DNA of 52,500 bases from NCBI GenBank assembly GCA_905221605.1, contig CAJNDS010001147.1:469012-521511 (forward strand), in the 5' to 3' direction. This DNA is from Symbiodinium natans. Lineage: Eukaryota > Sar > Dinophyceae > Suessiales > Symbiodiniaceae. Below are positions 40,710 through 52,086 of this stretch, one piece after another. Positions within the stretch are counted from its first letter, which is position 1. Every line of letters starts with the position of its first letter. The notes beneath the pieces were generated by a model. That model was not told where the DNA came from, did no database searches, and worked only from the letters and a program-made list of their open reading frames with translations. The translations under genes were made by a program, and so were the position numbers.

Positions 40710-41365
40710 CCATTCTGCGGCACACGTTGCAGAGCCAGATGACCGGCGCGGCGGCGTGAGCCGCTTGTTTAAACTGCTAGGGGCCTGAGTTTTTCGGTTT
40801 GCTGGGAGGTTGGGTCGGTGAGACCAAGCTTGCGAAAACTCAGCGACGAGAGTCCAACATCCATCAAGATCTCCCCCCAACCCGCATTCCAGCAAAGAGC
40901 GATCACATGAGAGTTCCAGAGCAACCTCCCATCTGCATGAGCGGTTCTTGAGCTCAACACGCCGAGGCCGATCCAGAAATCTCGGGCTGCTGCCGCAACT
41001 GAACAGGTTTTGGGGGAGAACGGCTGTAGGCGTGGCTGCATTTCGATGTCCTCGACATTTGCTGATGGCAAAACGTGTGACCCGGTGCAGGGCAAGTTCG
41101 TGGGTGGACGAAACGTCCGCCAAGTTTGTCCACGCAAAGCCTCACGTCGGCTCCTTGCCATGAGCTGAATGCAGCTGAGGCTTCCGGGAACACTTTGTAT
41201 GCAGTTGCCTTGTCTTTCATCTTGCAACTTGTTCCCGCTCCGCCCTCAGAAGTTGTGGCAAAGACAAGACTCCTTATTCTCCGCGCCTTCCCGCAGTTCC
41301 AGAAAGGAGCTAGGAGGGCAGCGCAGAGCCAGACTTCTCGCCCTCTGGCTCGGTCCCGCAAATGA
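40710..41365 (+). CDS. Tentative exons, unknown protein
   Basis: 40710-40757 (VLAILRHTLQSQMTGAA before GTGAGC), 41091-41168 (GKFVGGRNVRQVCPRKASRR to TGA) and 41171-41365 (AEASGNTLYAVALSFILQL then PAPPSEVVAKTRLLILRA). Long minus frames (40954-41400, 40769-41227) are also open here, so the strand is not certain. Confidence 0.25.
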
Positions 41366-41954
41366 TGCACCTTGCAGCTGTAGGAGATTACCGCGTGCAT
41401 GCAATGGCGTCATGTTTTCCGCCCCACGTTCGCCGATCACTGCCATCCTATGCCTGCCGCCGCGCCTCTATCCCAGCCAAGCACACGTGTGTTTTTGAAG
41501 GACGCGGTTGCTAGATTGCCATAGACTTGCGCCCTGCGCCGTCGCCTGCTCCACAACCAGGGCATGCCTTATGGATCTGCATGAACGAGCACCTGTTGGC
41601 CAGCATCGGGCAGTTTTTGGCTGTTCTTCATGTTCTTAGGTTTGGCTCGCGTCTCCTGTTGGAAATCTTGGTCTCCATGACAGACAGGGCTACTGTAGGG
41701 AGACCCCGGGACCTTCGAGACTCTGCTCATGCGCAGTGATGATGCCCGATTGGATGGCTCCGCATGCCAGGTCAGGGCCGTGTAGGCTGGCGTGGCTAGA
41801 CCGATGATTCGCAGCTTCAATTGTCATCGGTGTTCAAAGGCTCTGAAGTTGTCACCATCTACGCGTGTCTGCAGTTCTAGGGATGTCTGTCTGGTGTCAA
41901 GAGAGCTCCAAGGAAGCGGCGACAAGCACTTGCTGTCGCTAGAGTCACTAGAAG

Positions 41955-42326
41955 ATGTCGACACAGAGTTGGATAATGGCTGCCACATCCCTCCCGGCAC
42001 CTCCCCCTGATGTGACCATCGAAAGTCTGCATACAGTCTTCCGGTATCTTCCGGATGACTTGTTAGGTACTTGCTTAAGGCTGAAGTTCGAGACTTCCAG
42101 ATGTGTAGGTGGCCTTTTCATGTTCCGCGTGCTGCAAGAACTCCACCAGAGGCACCCTCGGCGTCCCAACCGTGCGTTGCAGTTCTCACAGATTCCTCAT
42201 TCAGGCTTAGGGGGTTTAGGGTTTAGGGTCATGTTAGCTACTGCGAGCTTCCAGTCCGGACCTGCGCAAACAATTTCAGCTTTGCCCCTGGGATCCTTCA
42301 TGCCATCCGCCCAACCATCTGCTTAA
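41955..42326 (+). CDS. ORF, possible F-box-like N-terminus
   Basis: ATG opens MSTQSWIMAATSLPAPPPDV, then TIESLHTVFRYLPDDLLGTC and FMFRVLQELHQRHPRRPN. The LPDDLL context faintly recalls an F-box but is too short to claim. The frame crosses a TTTAGGGTTTAGGG at 42211, so the true exon probably ends near 42190. Confidence 0.35.
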   Translation: MSTQSWIMAATSLPAPPPDVTIESLHTVFRYLPDDLLGTCLRLKFETSRCVGGLFMFRVLQELHQRHPRRPNRALQFSQIPHSGLGGLGFRVMLATASFQSGPAQTISALPLGSFMPSAQPSA

Positions 42327-42329
42327 GGT

Positions 42330-43080
42330 TAACTCATATACATGTAGCGATTGCCCTGAGCTGTGCATGAGTAGCTTGGGAGCTTGTCATGTTCTTAGGT
42401 TTGCCTAGCGAAGTTGCTCGCACCGGCCTGAGTTCCAGAGCGGGGCCACCTCGGCGCCTGCCCTGGCAAGTGGTCTCTTTAAGTAGGACTTCTGTTTGAT
42501 ATAGGGCATATATTCGGGGTTCTTATTAGGGGTATCTAGGGGCTGTATTCAGGTATAAGGGTAACAGATAAAGAGGAGGCCACCGGCCTTCATAAGGCAT
42601 GGGTGACTTCTGCGCCATTGCATGCAGCTGTCTTGAACTTGGGTGCCGCCAGGCACTGCCATGCATTGATGCAAACCGTGCGACATCCCATGCTACGGGG
42701 GTGGGCAGTATGGGATCTTGTTGTTACATCCGACCAAGCAAGATATACCCACCTCTGTGTATGAGCACACGATCCACATGCCCACGGGGAAAGATGGCTC
42801 GCTGCTGTCTGGCTGCTATTTGCTGCAATCTGCGCGCAACGAGCGGAGGATATCAGTAACATCGGCTGTGTGACACAAGCAGGCCAGCTCGTGTGGCGTT
42901 CTTGCGATGTGAGTACCTACATCGGGTTCACAACAGATCCGAAGAGACGGCTTCGTCAGCGCAATGGCGAAGCCAAGGGTGGTGCCTGCAAGTCCAGCGG
43001 ACAGCGGAACGGTGGAACTTCCTTGGGTTGCATGCCTTGACTTTCAATTGCCCATCCAAACTGCCCTCAGACACTGATGC
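42330..43080. other. Stretch without a firm gene
   Basis: An AT-rich TATAGGG/GGGTAT element at 42497-42570 resembles the 9529 and 13795 families. ORFs on both strands (42590-42862, 42893-43084) overlap and none stands out. Confidence 0.4.
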
Positions 43081-43084
43081 ATGA

Positions 43085-43387
43085 ATGGAAGCCGTGGAGG
43101 ATGGTACTTTGCGCATCTTTGCGCGACCTGGCCGGGTTCACTTCGCTGGCTTCGATGGTTGGGCCCGGGTAGATGCAATTGAGTGTTGCAAGGTATGGGG
43201 TTTCCCCGACAAACTCTTGGCCCTCCGGTTTGGGTATGCCAGCCCGGTGCGGCTCTGGGAGGTTGCCTTGGAAGCCCCTAAACATCCCAGATCCCTAGTA
43301 AGCCTAAGCCCTAAGTCCCAAGTGTTCCAGGCAAACCTCAGTTTGTGCCGTTGTGCAGGCAGCATCCGTCGCGCTCTCGCCCTGTGA
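43085..43387 (+). CDS. ORF, unknown protein
   Basis: ATG opens MEAVEDGTLRIFARPGRVHF, then GFDGWARVDAIECCKVWGF and LLALRFGYASPVRLWEVALE. Composition is protein-like up to about residue 70; the rest may be intron. No family recognised. Confidence 0.33.
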   Translation: MEAVEDGTLRIFARPGRVHFAGFDGWARVDAIECCKVWGFPDKLLALRFGYASPVRLWEVALEAPKHPRSLVSLSPKSQVFQANLSLCRCAGSIRRALAL

Positions 43388-44124
43388 AGGAAAGGTCGCA
43401 CATTTGGCATTGACCCCCCCCTTCGGTACCATTTTCATTCCACACTCTTGTGCTTTGAGGCGCTCAGAAGTGCTTCAAAGTGTCAGGGTTTAGGGTTTAG
43501 GGTTTAGGGTTTAGGGTTTAGGGTTACACAGTGCCAGGTTGGTGGCTGTAAATGCTGCCGGTTCCGTACTGCCCCTGAGTGGCGGCTATCCTCAGTCCCC
43601 TTCCGAAAAGCGGACTTTGTTTGGTGACCTTTGTATGATCGGTGTGCCGCAAGAACTCCAAAGTGTGGCTCACATCCTTTCCCAACTCCGTCTCCTCCTT
43701 CCATCCTGCCCGGCAGTTTCCACAGAAACCTGTGCGGGCTACCTGAGCGGGACCGCTGTGCATCGTGCGCTGGAGCCGACAAGCTGCAACTTGCAGTGGA
43801 CTCATCCCTTCCCCTAATACTACCCCCCCCCCCCCCCCCACCCCTTGGGATTCAACTTCGCCTCGGCCGGAAAATTACAGCCCTGAACCTGAAACCCTAA
43901 CGGCTCAACTCAAGGGCGGAGGCCCCCCCCCCCCCCCGCATTCTCAAACAGGCTTAGTATTGGGCTGGGTGCCGGGAGGGTCCGGGAAGAATAGTATTTA
44001 GAGTCAGGCTGGGGTTTGGTATTAGGAGTTTTCAGTTGGTTGAGGTCATGTCCCTCACAGGCTACAGACCACTTTCTGCTGACCCCAGCAATGGGCAGAA
44101 TGATTCCATGCGCAGTCTCCGCCA

Positions 44125-45078
44125 GTGCAGTTTTCCGGGCCTCACTTTTGGCCTGGCCACTGCTTTCACTCACGCGCACAGGGTTGGTTGGCTGAAGCAT
44201 CCCCGCCCGCGCCGTTGCTCCTCGGGAATTCCTGCTATAGCGATTCCAGCGATTCCGAGCTGGGTCTAGGGTTTAGGGTTTTCGCACGTCATCTGCCTTG
44301 TGTTTGGCAGCCTGCAGCATGTGTGCGACCCTTGCCACAGGCTGGAGCGTTCACGCCTTCTCCAGGCGCGGAGCGAGCTTCCCTAGGGTGGGTGATTTCT
44401 TGTGCACGGATGCAGTCTTCGGGGGTTTTGCTGCAGCGTGCTCGCCACCACGCAGCACGTCGAGCCCCATCTGAAGAGGCGGTTGGGGTCCGTCCCCGGC
44501 TACCCATTCCAAGCAAAAAAAGCACCAAAGAAAGGGGCGCCAACTTCATCACGTGGACATCGGAGGGGATTGGAGGTGAGGTACCTGCTATGCTACCCAG
44601 ACACCCACGGCCCAAGGCCTATCAAGGCCTTGGCGGATGTGGGAGATGTATTGCCCAAATCCTTAGGGTACCAGCGAGAAAAACAGGTGCTGACTGCTGC
44701 CATGGGGACCCCAGAGACAAGTCAGAGACAAGTTCCGCAGTCAAGTCTCTCGAAAACCTGAGCATTTCACGCGCTTTGAAGCCCAAGGCGAAGGAGCCCA
44801 GGCCTGCCCAACCTTTAAGGCAAGCGCTCGGCGATCGTTCTGATAGGCCGATTTTGTGTGACGCCTTTGCTGAGCGTTGTGGTCAGGCAGAGAACTGGAA
44901 CGGGAGCGGGAGCTGTTTTCCTCATCGTTGGCGGTGCAGGGTTGTTTTGAAGATGGCTGTCGTCCAGGCCCTAAGCCTTAGCCCCGAACGAGCCTGGACA
45001 CCAGCAAACATTCAACGCCTACAGAAAGTCGCCGGCTGGGGGGTTTTGGGGGTTTTAGGATGGCTTGGAAGTTGGTAG
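44125..45078 (+). CDS. Long ORF of uncertain status
   Basis: A 317-codon open frame, the longest non-repetitive one after the methyltransferase. Segments such as LLLGNSCYSDSSDSELG and SKKSTKERGANFITWTSEGI look protein-like, but the frame also crosses a TTTAGGG unit (44268) and the 119-bp repeat at 44916, and other frames are open. It may be chance in GC-rich DNA or a fused set of exons. Confidence 0.22.
   Translation: MQFSGPHFWPGHCFHSRAQGWLAEASPPAPLLLGNSCYSDSSDSELGLGFRVFARHLPCVWQPAACVRPLPQAGAFTPSPGAERASLGWVISCARMQSSGVLLQRARHHAARRAPSEEAVGVRPRLPIPSKKSTKERGANFITWTSEGIGGEVPAMLPRHPRPKAYQGLGGCGRCIAQILRVPARKTGADCCHGDPRDKSETSSAVKSLENLSISRALKPKAKEPRPAQPLRQALGDRSDRPILCDAFAERCGQAENWNGSGSCFPHRWRCRVVLKMAVVQALSLSPERAWTPANIQRLQKVAGWGVLGVLGWLGSW
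44916..45034. repeat. 119-bp direct repeat, left copy
   Basis: Matches 45821-45940 with few differences: TTGGCGGTGCAGGGTTGT, ATGGCTGTCGTCCAGGCCCT, AAGCCTTAGCCCC, ACACCAGCAA, CATTCAACGCCTAC. The two copies are 905 bp apart in the same orientation and bracket the light-harvesting relic. Confidence 0.88.
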
Positions 45079-45199
45079 GAATGTCACTGACGTTCAACAC
45101 CATTGTCCCAGCCATTTGGGCTAACGCATGGCTGCTTTCCGACCGCAACAAACCCGGCGTCTGCCCAGTCCTCGGCAGTGCTACGGGGGCACCGTGCCG

Positions 45200-45725
45200 C
45201 CGCAGGCACAAACTCGCGACTCCAGCATGGCACGGTGCGACTTCCAGGACCCATGGCTGGGCGCTGCAGGCCTCGGCTTCGACCCCCCTGAACCTCGCTT
45301 GGGCTCCGCAATCCGAGGTCAAGCGCACGGCCGTTTCGCAATGACTGCTTTCCTCGCCGTCTTCTTTGACTCGGCCGTGGGGAGGAGTCGTGGCCGTGGA
45401 CACCCTGGATGGCTCCCTCGGTTTGGACAAGCTTCGGGGTCCGGTCATCGCGCTTGCGCTTGGCTACCAGGCGCTGGCGGAGTACAACTTGCAGAAGAGT
45501 GAGAAAGACGGCAACTTCCTCAGCGTCGAGTACAAGAAGGAGCGGTGCCCTGGCGACCTCGGTTTCCGCCCTCGCTCAAAAGGCGCCGACAAGAAGGGCC
45601 TGCACAACATTGAGGTGAACACAGGGCGCTTGGCAATGATCGATATCACTAGCTTCTTTTGGACGGAGTTCCTGTTCAAGGATGAGGGCATTGCGGCGAA
45701 ACTTCTGTCCGACTCCAACATCTAG
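45200..45725 (+). pseudogene. Light-harvesting chlorophyll a/c-type antenna protein, frame-broken
   Basis: The last frame (to TAG at 45723-45725) has the chloroplast LHC third-helix signature: CPGDLGFRP, then IEVNTGRLAMIDITSFFWTE, preceded by the second-helix part LRGPVIALALGYQALAEYN. Upstream, first-helix pieces are present but in two other frames: GLGFDP and HGRFAMTAFLAVFFDSAV in one, PQSEVK in another. Merging them needs a two-base change near 45319 and a further shift near 45375. No transit peptide or continuous ORF was found. LHC proteins bind chlorophyll and carotenoid in the thylakoid. Dinoflagellates carry large, often retroposed LHC families, so a decayed copy is the simplest reading. 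Sequencing errors are the alternative. Confidence 0.72.
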
Positions 45726-45820
45726 TGATGCAGTGGACGCAGTGGGGGATGCAATTTTCATGCTTCAGCCCTGTACCACAAGTGTCAAAGGGTTTTCAAT
45801 GGTTTTCATCAGCTTGTGAT

Positions 45821-45940
45821 TTTTCTCGTTGTTGGCGGTGCAGGGTTGTATAGACGATGGCTGTCGTCCAGGCCCTAAGCCTTAGCCCCAAACGAGCCTA
45901 GACACCAGCAAGCATTCAACGCCTACTGAAAAGTCGCCGC
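45821..45940. repeat. 119-bp direct repeat, right copy
   Basis: Partner of 44916-45034 (see there). Confidence 0.88.
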
Positions 45941-46415
45941 ATGCAGAGAGAAGCTGGCTCCAGCATACCTGGTGGCGGAGGCCCCCAAAGTCCTTGCAGG
46001 CTACAGTCGTGAACCTCGAGCCTCGCTGTGAGGATGGAGCCAAGATCGGCGAAACCCCGATAGTGCAGCAGGTGGTCTGGGTTGCCATTCGGACCGTCAC
46101 TGGTTTCGGGGTTAGGGTTTGCAGCTTGCAGCTTCTGCGTCGCCTCCCTTGTCCGGATGATGCGTTAGGGCAAGCTTTGTGATGCCGCTTCCACTTCTTC
46201 GCTCTTGCTGGGCAAGGCATCCTGCTCTAGAAGGTCCAGTGTGTCTACGCCGTGCCACCTTCGTCGGATTGCTAGAGGTAGGGAAGACCGAGAGGCAAGA
46301 AGAAGCCGGAAACTTCAAACGAGGTTCGCCCTGGCATTAAACTTGGCCCAAAACCCTGCAAGAACTTTGTCTGTGTCTCCCTATCCCAATGTCCTGATTT
46401 TTTGCGGCAAGATGT

Positions 46416-46895
46416 ATGACGGGTGGTGAAGCCTGTGTGATTTACAAGCAGCTGCTGACAAATGCCGCAACTCGCCATTCCGTAGTTGATGTCATCCATG
46501 CCCTGGCCGCCGAGCATCTCGGTTCTGTGGTGGTTTCGCTTCCATGGTCTGCAGCTGTCGACATAGACCAGCTGGCGGCGGAGAGTTCAGCCACTCGTTG
46601 CACGCGTGCCTTGCTTAAAGTGGTCAGGAACCTCCTCGACATTTCGTGGCAACTGCAGCTCGCACTGTGCCCGAGCCATGTGACGTGGAAACTGGTGTTG
46701 CCTTTACGTGCGATCGACGCCGCTGCACTTGAGAAACCTTCGCGAGGTTGGGCAGATAACGCTGTTACCGGAATGCGCCGATGGCATCGCGAGTTCAGTA
46801 TCGGCCATGTGCAAGCACCACAAGAGAGCGGGCGTGCTGCTAGACCAAGACTCGTAATCCGCCAACGCAACCTTGACAAAGAAAATCTAAGTTGA
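46416..46895 (+). CDS. 159-codon ORF, unknown protein
   Basis: ATG opens MTGGEACVIYKQLLTNAATR, then HSVVDVIHALAAEHLGSVVV, a helical middle and a basic end (RPRLVIRQRNLDKENLS) before TGA. No repeats, protein-like composition. The overlapping minus ORF of 145 codons (46442-46879) is likely a shadow. Family not recognised; this might be the 3' exon of a larger gene. Confidence 0.42.
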   Translation: MTGGEACVIYKQLLTNAATRHSVVDVIHALAAEHLGSVVVSLPWSAAVDIDQLAAESSATRCTRALLKVVRNLLDISWQLQLALCPSHVTWKLVLPLRAIDAAALEKPSRGWADNAVTGMRRWHREFSIGHVQAPQESGRAARPRLVIRQRNLDKENLS

Positions 46896-48980
46896 ACTCC
46901 TGGAGCTTTTTCAGGCTGGTTCCAAGATCAGATCTGACAATGCGTGGAAATTGCTCTGCTCGAGTGGCGCGTCGTCTGCCTGCCTTGCTGCATGGGGCCA
47001 CCCGAGATTCGGGGGGGGGGGGGGGGGTGTCATCCTCACCTGTCCAGCTTTCAAAGATGCTGCGGCAGAACACAAGCCAGCATTGTGCGACGATCGGTGA
47101 GGTCACGGACCTGAGAGGGAGAGAGTGGAGAGCGAAAAATAAACCCAACAAAATGAACGGTAAATTCACGCTTCACGTTGTAACTTACCTTTCGTCTTGG
47201 GCTTCTGTAGGTATATTCCTACACGGCTTGGGTGTTCGCCCGTCGAAAACCTTAATGAACAAAAGCCCGGATGGAAGGGGTGAGTCCTAAAAGGCAAAGG
47301 GAGATGGGGGAAGAGAGTACTAAGCCCCCATGAATACAGATCTTTTCATTCGGGTCAGCTGGATACGTCTCAGCTTCAGGAGTCCTTGCTCGGGCAGCAT
47401 GCCCTCCTTGGCAAAAAGGTGCGCCAAGGTAGCTTGGGGGTGCAGGGCCTTAGGAATTTTCGGCCTTGCCTTTTTGGGTTCCGATCATATACTAAACCCT
47501 ACAGTCGAACCAACAGTCACTACACAGACCTAACCAAGCATTGCGTAGACTTTGACTCTTAGAGGCGTGGCCGCGGTAGCGAAGACTTTAGGATGAAAGG
47601 GTTTGCTGCTTTGCCTCGATAGCTGTAAACTTAGGACCCTGAGGTTGGGTCTGTTTGTTAGGCTTACCTGAGGAATAGACCCGCCCCTTAACAGCAACCA
47701 CAAGAAGGAACCTAGAATCAGGGCACTCAACTGCGGAGGTTTTACTAATCAGCAGAGTCCGAAGCCTCAGACGCTGAATCCAGGATACAACTGCGGCTTC
47801 ACTCTCACGCCCGACAAATACCTTAGGGACCTAAGCTGAAAGATGTTGGTCCAAATGTGCAGAAAACCCTGAACTCTGAACCCTAAACCCTAAACCCTAA
47901 ACCCTAAACCCTGAACCCCATATTCGGATACCATCATTGACATAATTGGTAATATTGTTGGTAAACATCTTTGGTGACATCTTTGGCCAATAATAATCAT
48001 GGGGGCATTCTTATTATTGATCGAGGACCATCCTTATATTGCTTTTCGTAAATACCATCTTTCGATTCGTAGGCGACGGTCATCCATTGGTTGACAATTG
48101 GATTGACCATGGCTCACGTAGGAACCCTCCAAGAGATGCCGAAACGTGTTTCGAGGGGTTGGTATTCCATGTGCTTTTCATGATCTTTCCAGGGGTTTTC
48201 CACTTTTCTGCATCTTTTTTTGGGGTTGGTCTAGCCTAATAAGCCAGGGGTCGTTACTTCGGCAACAACCAACAAGTGAAGAATCCCTACGAAGATGGTG
48301 CCCCTTACTTGATCAACCTGGGGTTTACTGATACGGTCTTGGCGTTAGTTTAGGGTTTAGGGTTTAGGGTTTAGGGTTTAGGGTTTAGGCTTTAGGGTTT
48401 AGGGTTTAGGCTTTAGGGTTTAGGGTTTAGAGTTTAGGGTTTAGTGACGGCTTAGTAAATGATTGATTGCATGATTGATGCTTGATGGATGGATGTGTTT
48501 CGTCAATCAATGTTAGTTAACCATGTAGAAGTTATTAAGTTGCCGTAATGATGGTGCAATCACGGTGGCAAATAAACCGTGACTACTGGTGAAATTGCAA
48601 CAATGCATTGCAGCACCATCTATTGGTGACATGGAGTATGTTTGGTTCATCAACCATGTGATAGTGGTTAAGCTAATGCTAATGATGGTGCAAAAGGATC
48701 CAGCAATGATGAAAGGATAAACTATAGCAATGTTGGGTGTAGCAATGGTCAAATTGATGATACACATCTATATGTCATATGGCCTTGGTGTGGCATTACT
48801 GGTTGCTTGGTGATTGTGACTATGTGTGGCTAGTAACTCGAGTAGCCACCCTGCAAAAACACGTCAAATGCTTCTATAGCCTCTCCAGCTCTCGGTACTT
48901 TTCGGCAAGACATGCATTGAACGCCATGCTCTTTCCTATAGTGGATAGCCTTTTGCGTTTGGGAGAAACGCATGATCACG
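46896..48980. other. Stretch without a firm gene
   Basis: Holds a + ORF 46892-47290 broken by a G17 run (47011-47027), a short CCCTAAA array (47880-47915), ATATTG/TTGGT-rich sequence at 47930-48010, a TTTAGGG array (48350-48445), and an AT-rich block with scattered AATGATG/GGTGCAA motifs at 48500-48770. Nothing supports a gene model. Confidence 0.5.
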
Positions 48981-48981
48981 C

Positions 48982-49335
48982 ATGTGTCGGAAGGAATCCG
49001 TTAGTTCTTTTCTGGAGAATTGGATTATAACGTGCCGAGAATGTTGGCGCCGACTATGGCACCTGGGGAGGGCAAATCTTGCCCTGAACTTGCAGACGGA
49101 CTTGAGCTCCACTACCGGTAGGATCCATGCATGGTGCACATATGCGTACCGACACCGGGACATGCTTGAGGATGGCACATTGGCAAATGCAGGTGCATGT
49201 GCCATACAGGGATCCTATGCTTTCCAGTTTTGTTCCCGAGGTTTTCTGCATTTGGCAAACACACATGTGTATGAACACAATACATGGATCATAAAAAAGT
49301 CCCGTTCTCAGACTTGCAGAATCGCTCCTGAGTGA
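48982..49335 (+). CDS. ORF, unknown
   Basis: 117-codon frame (WIITCRECWRRLWHLGRANL, then LQTDLSSTTGRIHAWCTYAY) to TGA. Plausible composition, but the minus frame 49054-49395 is open too. No family recognised. Confidence 0.24.
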   Translation: MCRKESVSSFLENWIITCRECWRRLWHLGRANLALNLQTDLSSTTGRIHAWCTYAYRHRDMLEDGTLANAGACAIQGSYAFQFCSRGFLHLANTHVYEHNTWIIKKSRSQTCRIAPE

Positions 49336-49397
49336 TTTTTTACAGCAATCATTGCTGTTTTTTTTGGCGGCTCTAGAGGATGCAAAGGCACACACAG

Positions 49398-49580
49398 TTT
49401 AGGATTTAGGGTTTAGGGGTTGGGGTTTAGGGTTTAGGGTTTAGGGTTTAGGGTTTAGGGTTTAGGGTTTAGGGTTTAGGGTTTAGGGTTTAGGGTTTAG
49501 GGTTTAGGGTTTAGGGTTTAGGGTTTAGGGTTTAGGGTTTACGGTTTAGGGTTTAGGGGTTTAGGGTTTAGGGCTTAGGC
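49398..49580. repeat. TTTAGGG array
   Basis: About 25 heptamers, nearly perfect. The following 49600-50530 is AT-richer with no convincing gene. Confidence 0.95.
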
Positions 49581-50544
49581 AACGGGCCCGCGCCCGCTCC
49601 CATCCCGAGATGTGGGCCCCAGAGCAGCTGAAGATGGGCCTCGACGAGAAGAAGATGGTGGTGCATTCAGCTTGCTGCTGTTGGTACAGTGGCTGTTTCT
49701 TTGTCATAGTGGGATAACATTTTGCATTTTTAAGGGTACTTAAGCTCAATAAGAATGGAATTTCAAATTTTTATTACTATCCCAACTATGAACCAGGTTT
49801 GCTTGAACTCAACAACAACATTGGCTGCGCATCACAGGACCTGCGTACCTCATGCTCCGCCCTCAAAAGAGAGATTTTCATTTGTGCAACCATTAGTCAA
49901 CCACTTGGTTGATGGTAAATTGATGTCACATTTGTCACCTGTTTTAACTCACCATTTTCCGTTTACGTCCGTAACTTTTCCATTTGCCAAGCCTGCCAGG
50001 AGAGCTTGCTGTGTTTGGAGTGTGACGTTTGCTTGAGAACCGGCACGCCACTCTTGTGCTGCGGGTGCTGTGCTCTACGTCTGGTGGATTGCCCCGCGTG
50101 CTGCGTGGGACAGTATCAGCCCCTTGAAGTTAGTGGCCATGTGGAAGCATCGAAAGGTTAGGGGGGATCATAGGTTGAACCAGCTGGTGCAGCTTCATCC
50201 TGGTGATGGTAACGGTCTGGTAATTTTTAGTTTTTGTTTGTTGGTGATTGTGCAGGAATTGTTGTGAATCGTAAGAGGTGCTCGAAGGCTAGTTGATGTG
50301 CCGGCGATAAACGCTGAAAGCTGGAGTTTTGTTAGACATTGAATTGTGCGGGAGCTTCGAGGAATCAAACCAGCTATGCTAATCCACGACCAAGTTTTTA
50401 GAAACAAGCAGGTTCAAGCCCGCGCGTGCTCGTAATTCTACATACATGCGTGGACCATACATACATTGCACTTAACAGTTACGCATTGCATGTTCATAGG
50501 TGTCTACATGTACACATGTGAATGTTTATGAATGCGTACATTTG

Positions 50545-50640
50545 CTTATATATGTGTGTGTGTGTGTCTGTGTGTGTACCTACACGTGTTTGTATGTGTA
50601 TTTGTGCATGCCTCCGTGTTTGTGTGTATTACTGTAATGT
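50545..50640. repeat. TGTG-rich microsatellite
   Basis: TG and TGTGTGTATT runs immediately before the heptamer satellite. Confidence 0.85.
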
Positions 50641-50649
50641 CATGTGAAC

Positions 50650-51770
50650 AAGAGCAACAACAAACAACAACAAACAACATCAAACAACAACCAACAACAA
50701 ACAACAAACAACAAACAACAAACAACAAACAACAAACAACACACAACAAACAACAAACAACAAGCAACAAGCAACAAGCAACAAGCAACAAGCAACAAGC
50801 AACAAGCAACAAGCAACAAGCAACAAGCAACAAGCAACAAGCAACAAGCAACAAGCAACAAGCAACAAGCAACAAGCAACAAGCAACAAGCAACAAGCAA
50901 CAAACAACAAGCAACAAGCAACAAGCAACAAGCAACAAGCAACAAGCAACAAGCAACAAGCAACAAGCAACAAGCAACAAGCAACAAGCAACAAGCAACA
51001 AGCAACAAGCAACAAGCAACAAGCAACAAGCAACAAGCAACAAGCAACAAGCAACAACAAGCAACAAGCAACAACAAGCAACAAGCAACAACAAGCAACA
51101 AGCAGCAACAAGCAACAAGCAGCAACAAGCAACAAGCAACAAGCAACAAGCAACAAGCAACAAGCAACAAGCAACAAGCAACAAGCAACAAGCAACAAGC
51201 AACAAGCAACAAGCAACAAGCAACAAGCAACAAGCAACAAGCAACAAGCAACAAGCAACAAGCAACAAGCAACAAGCAACAAGCAACAAGCAACAAGCAA
51301 CAAGCAACAAGCAACAAGCAACAAGCAACAAGCAACAAGCAAACAAGCAAACAAGCAAACAAGCAACAAGCAACAAGCAACAAGCAACAAGCAACAAGCA
51401 ACAAGCAACAAGCAACAAGCAACAAGCAACAAGCAGCAAGCAGCAAGCAGCAAGCAGCAAGCAGCAAACACCAAACACCAAACACCAAACACCAAACACC
51501 AAACAACAAACAACAAACAACCAGCAACAAGCAACAAGCAACAAGCGACAAGCGACAAACGACAAACGACAAACGACAAACGACAAACGACAAACAACAA
51601 ACAACAAACAACAACCCACAAACAACAAACAACAAGCAACAATTAACAATCAACAAACAACAAACAACAAACAACAAACAACAAACAACAAACAACAACC
51701 AACAACCAACAACCAACAACCAACAACCACAACCACAACCACAACCACAACGACAACGACAACGACAACC

Positions 51771-51803
<33 letters not shown>

Positions 51804-51842
51804 GCAACAGCAACAGCAACATCAACAGCAACAGCAACAACG
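50650..51842. repeat. CAACAAG/CAACAAA heptamer satellite
   Basis: About 1.2 kb. CAACAAA at the left edge, CAACAAG in the middle, then CAGCAAG, CACCAAA, CGACAAA and finally CAACAAC/CAACAG triplet-like variants: an ordered succession of subfamilies. Seven is coprime with three, so all frames stay open. The four overlapping ORFs of 320-452 codons are artefacts. Confidence 0.97.
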
Positions 51843-52086
51843 CGGCGAAGCGTGTTTAGGGCACGGGTACTTTTTGGTTGTGTTGCATAAATGCATTTTG
51901 CGTGGCCTGCGTGGGACGGAACACACCTGTCCCTTCAAGGACAGCGTGTGAAAACGGTTTTGTTTTGTTTTTTTTTTGTGACGGAACCGTGTATGTTTCC
52001 GTCAAAAATGAGCGTTTTGGCTAGGACGCGCTGCGGACGGAAATTCCTGATCGAGCAGCGTGTGTAGGCAAAACACGGCTACAAAG

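Noticed and set aside
44978-45448. Minus ORF of 156 codons over the LHC region
   Set aside because: The + strand carries clear LHC helices; the minus frame begins and ends in the 119-bp repeat and has no recognisable motif.
50532-51951. Four ORFs of 320-452 codons (Gln/Asn/Ser/Lys-rich on +, Leu/Val/Cys-rich on -)
   Set aside because: They are translations of a 7-bp satellite that is open in every frame. Nothing outside the repeat supports coding.
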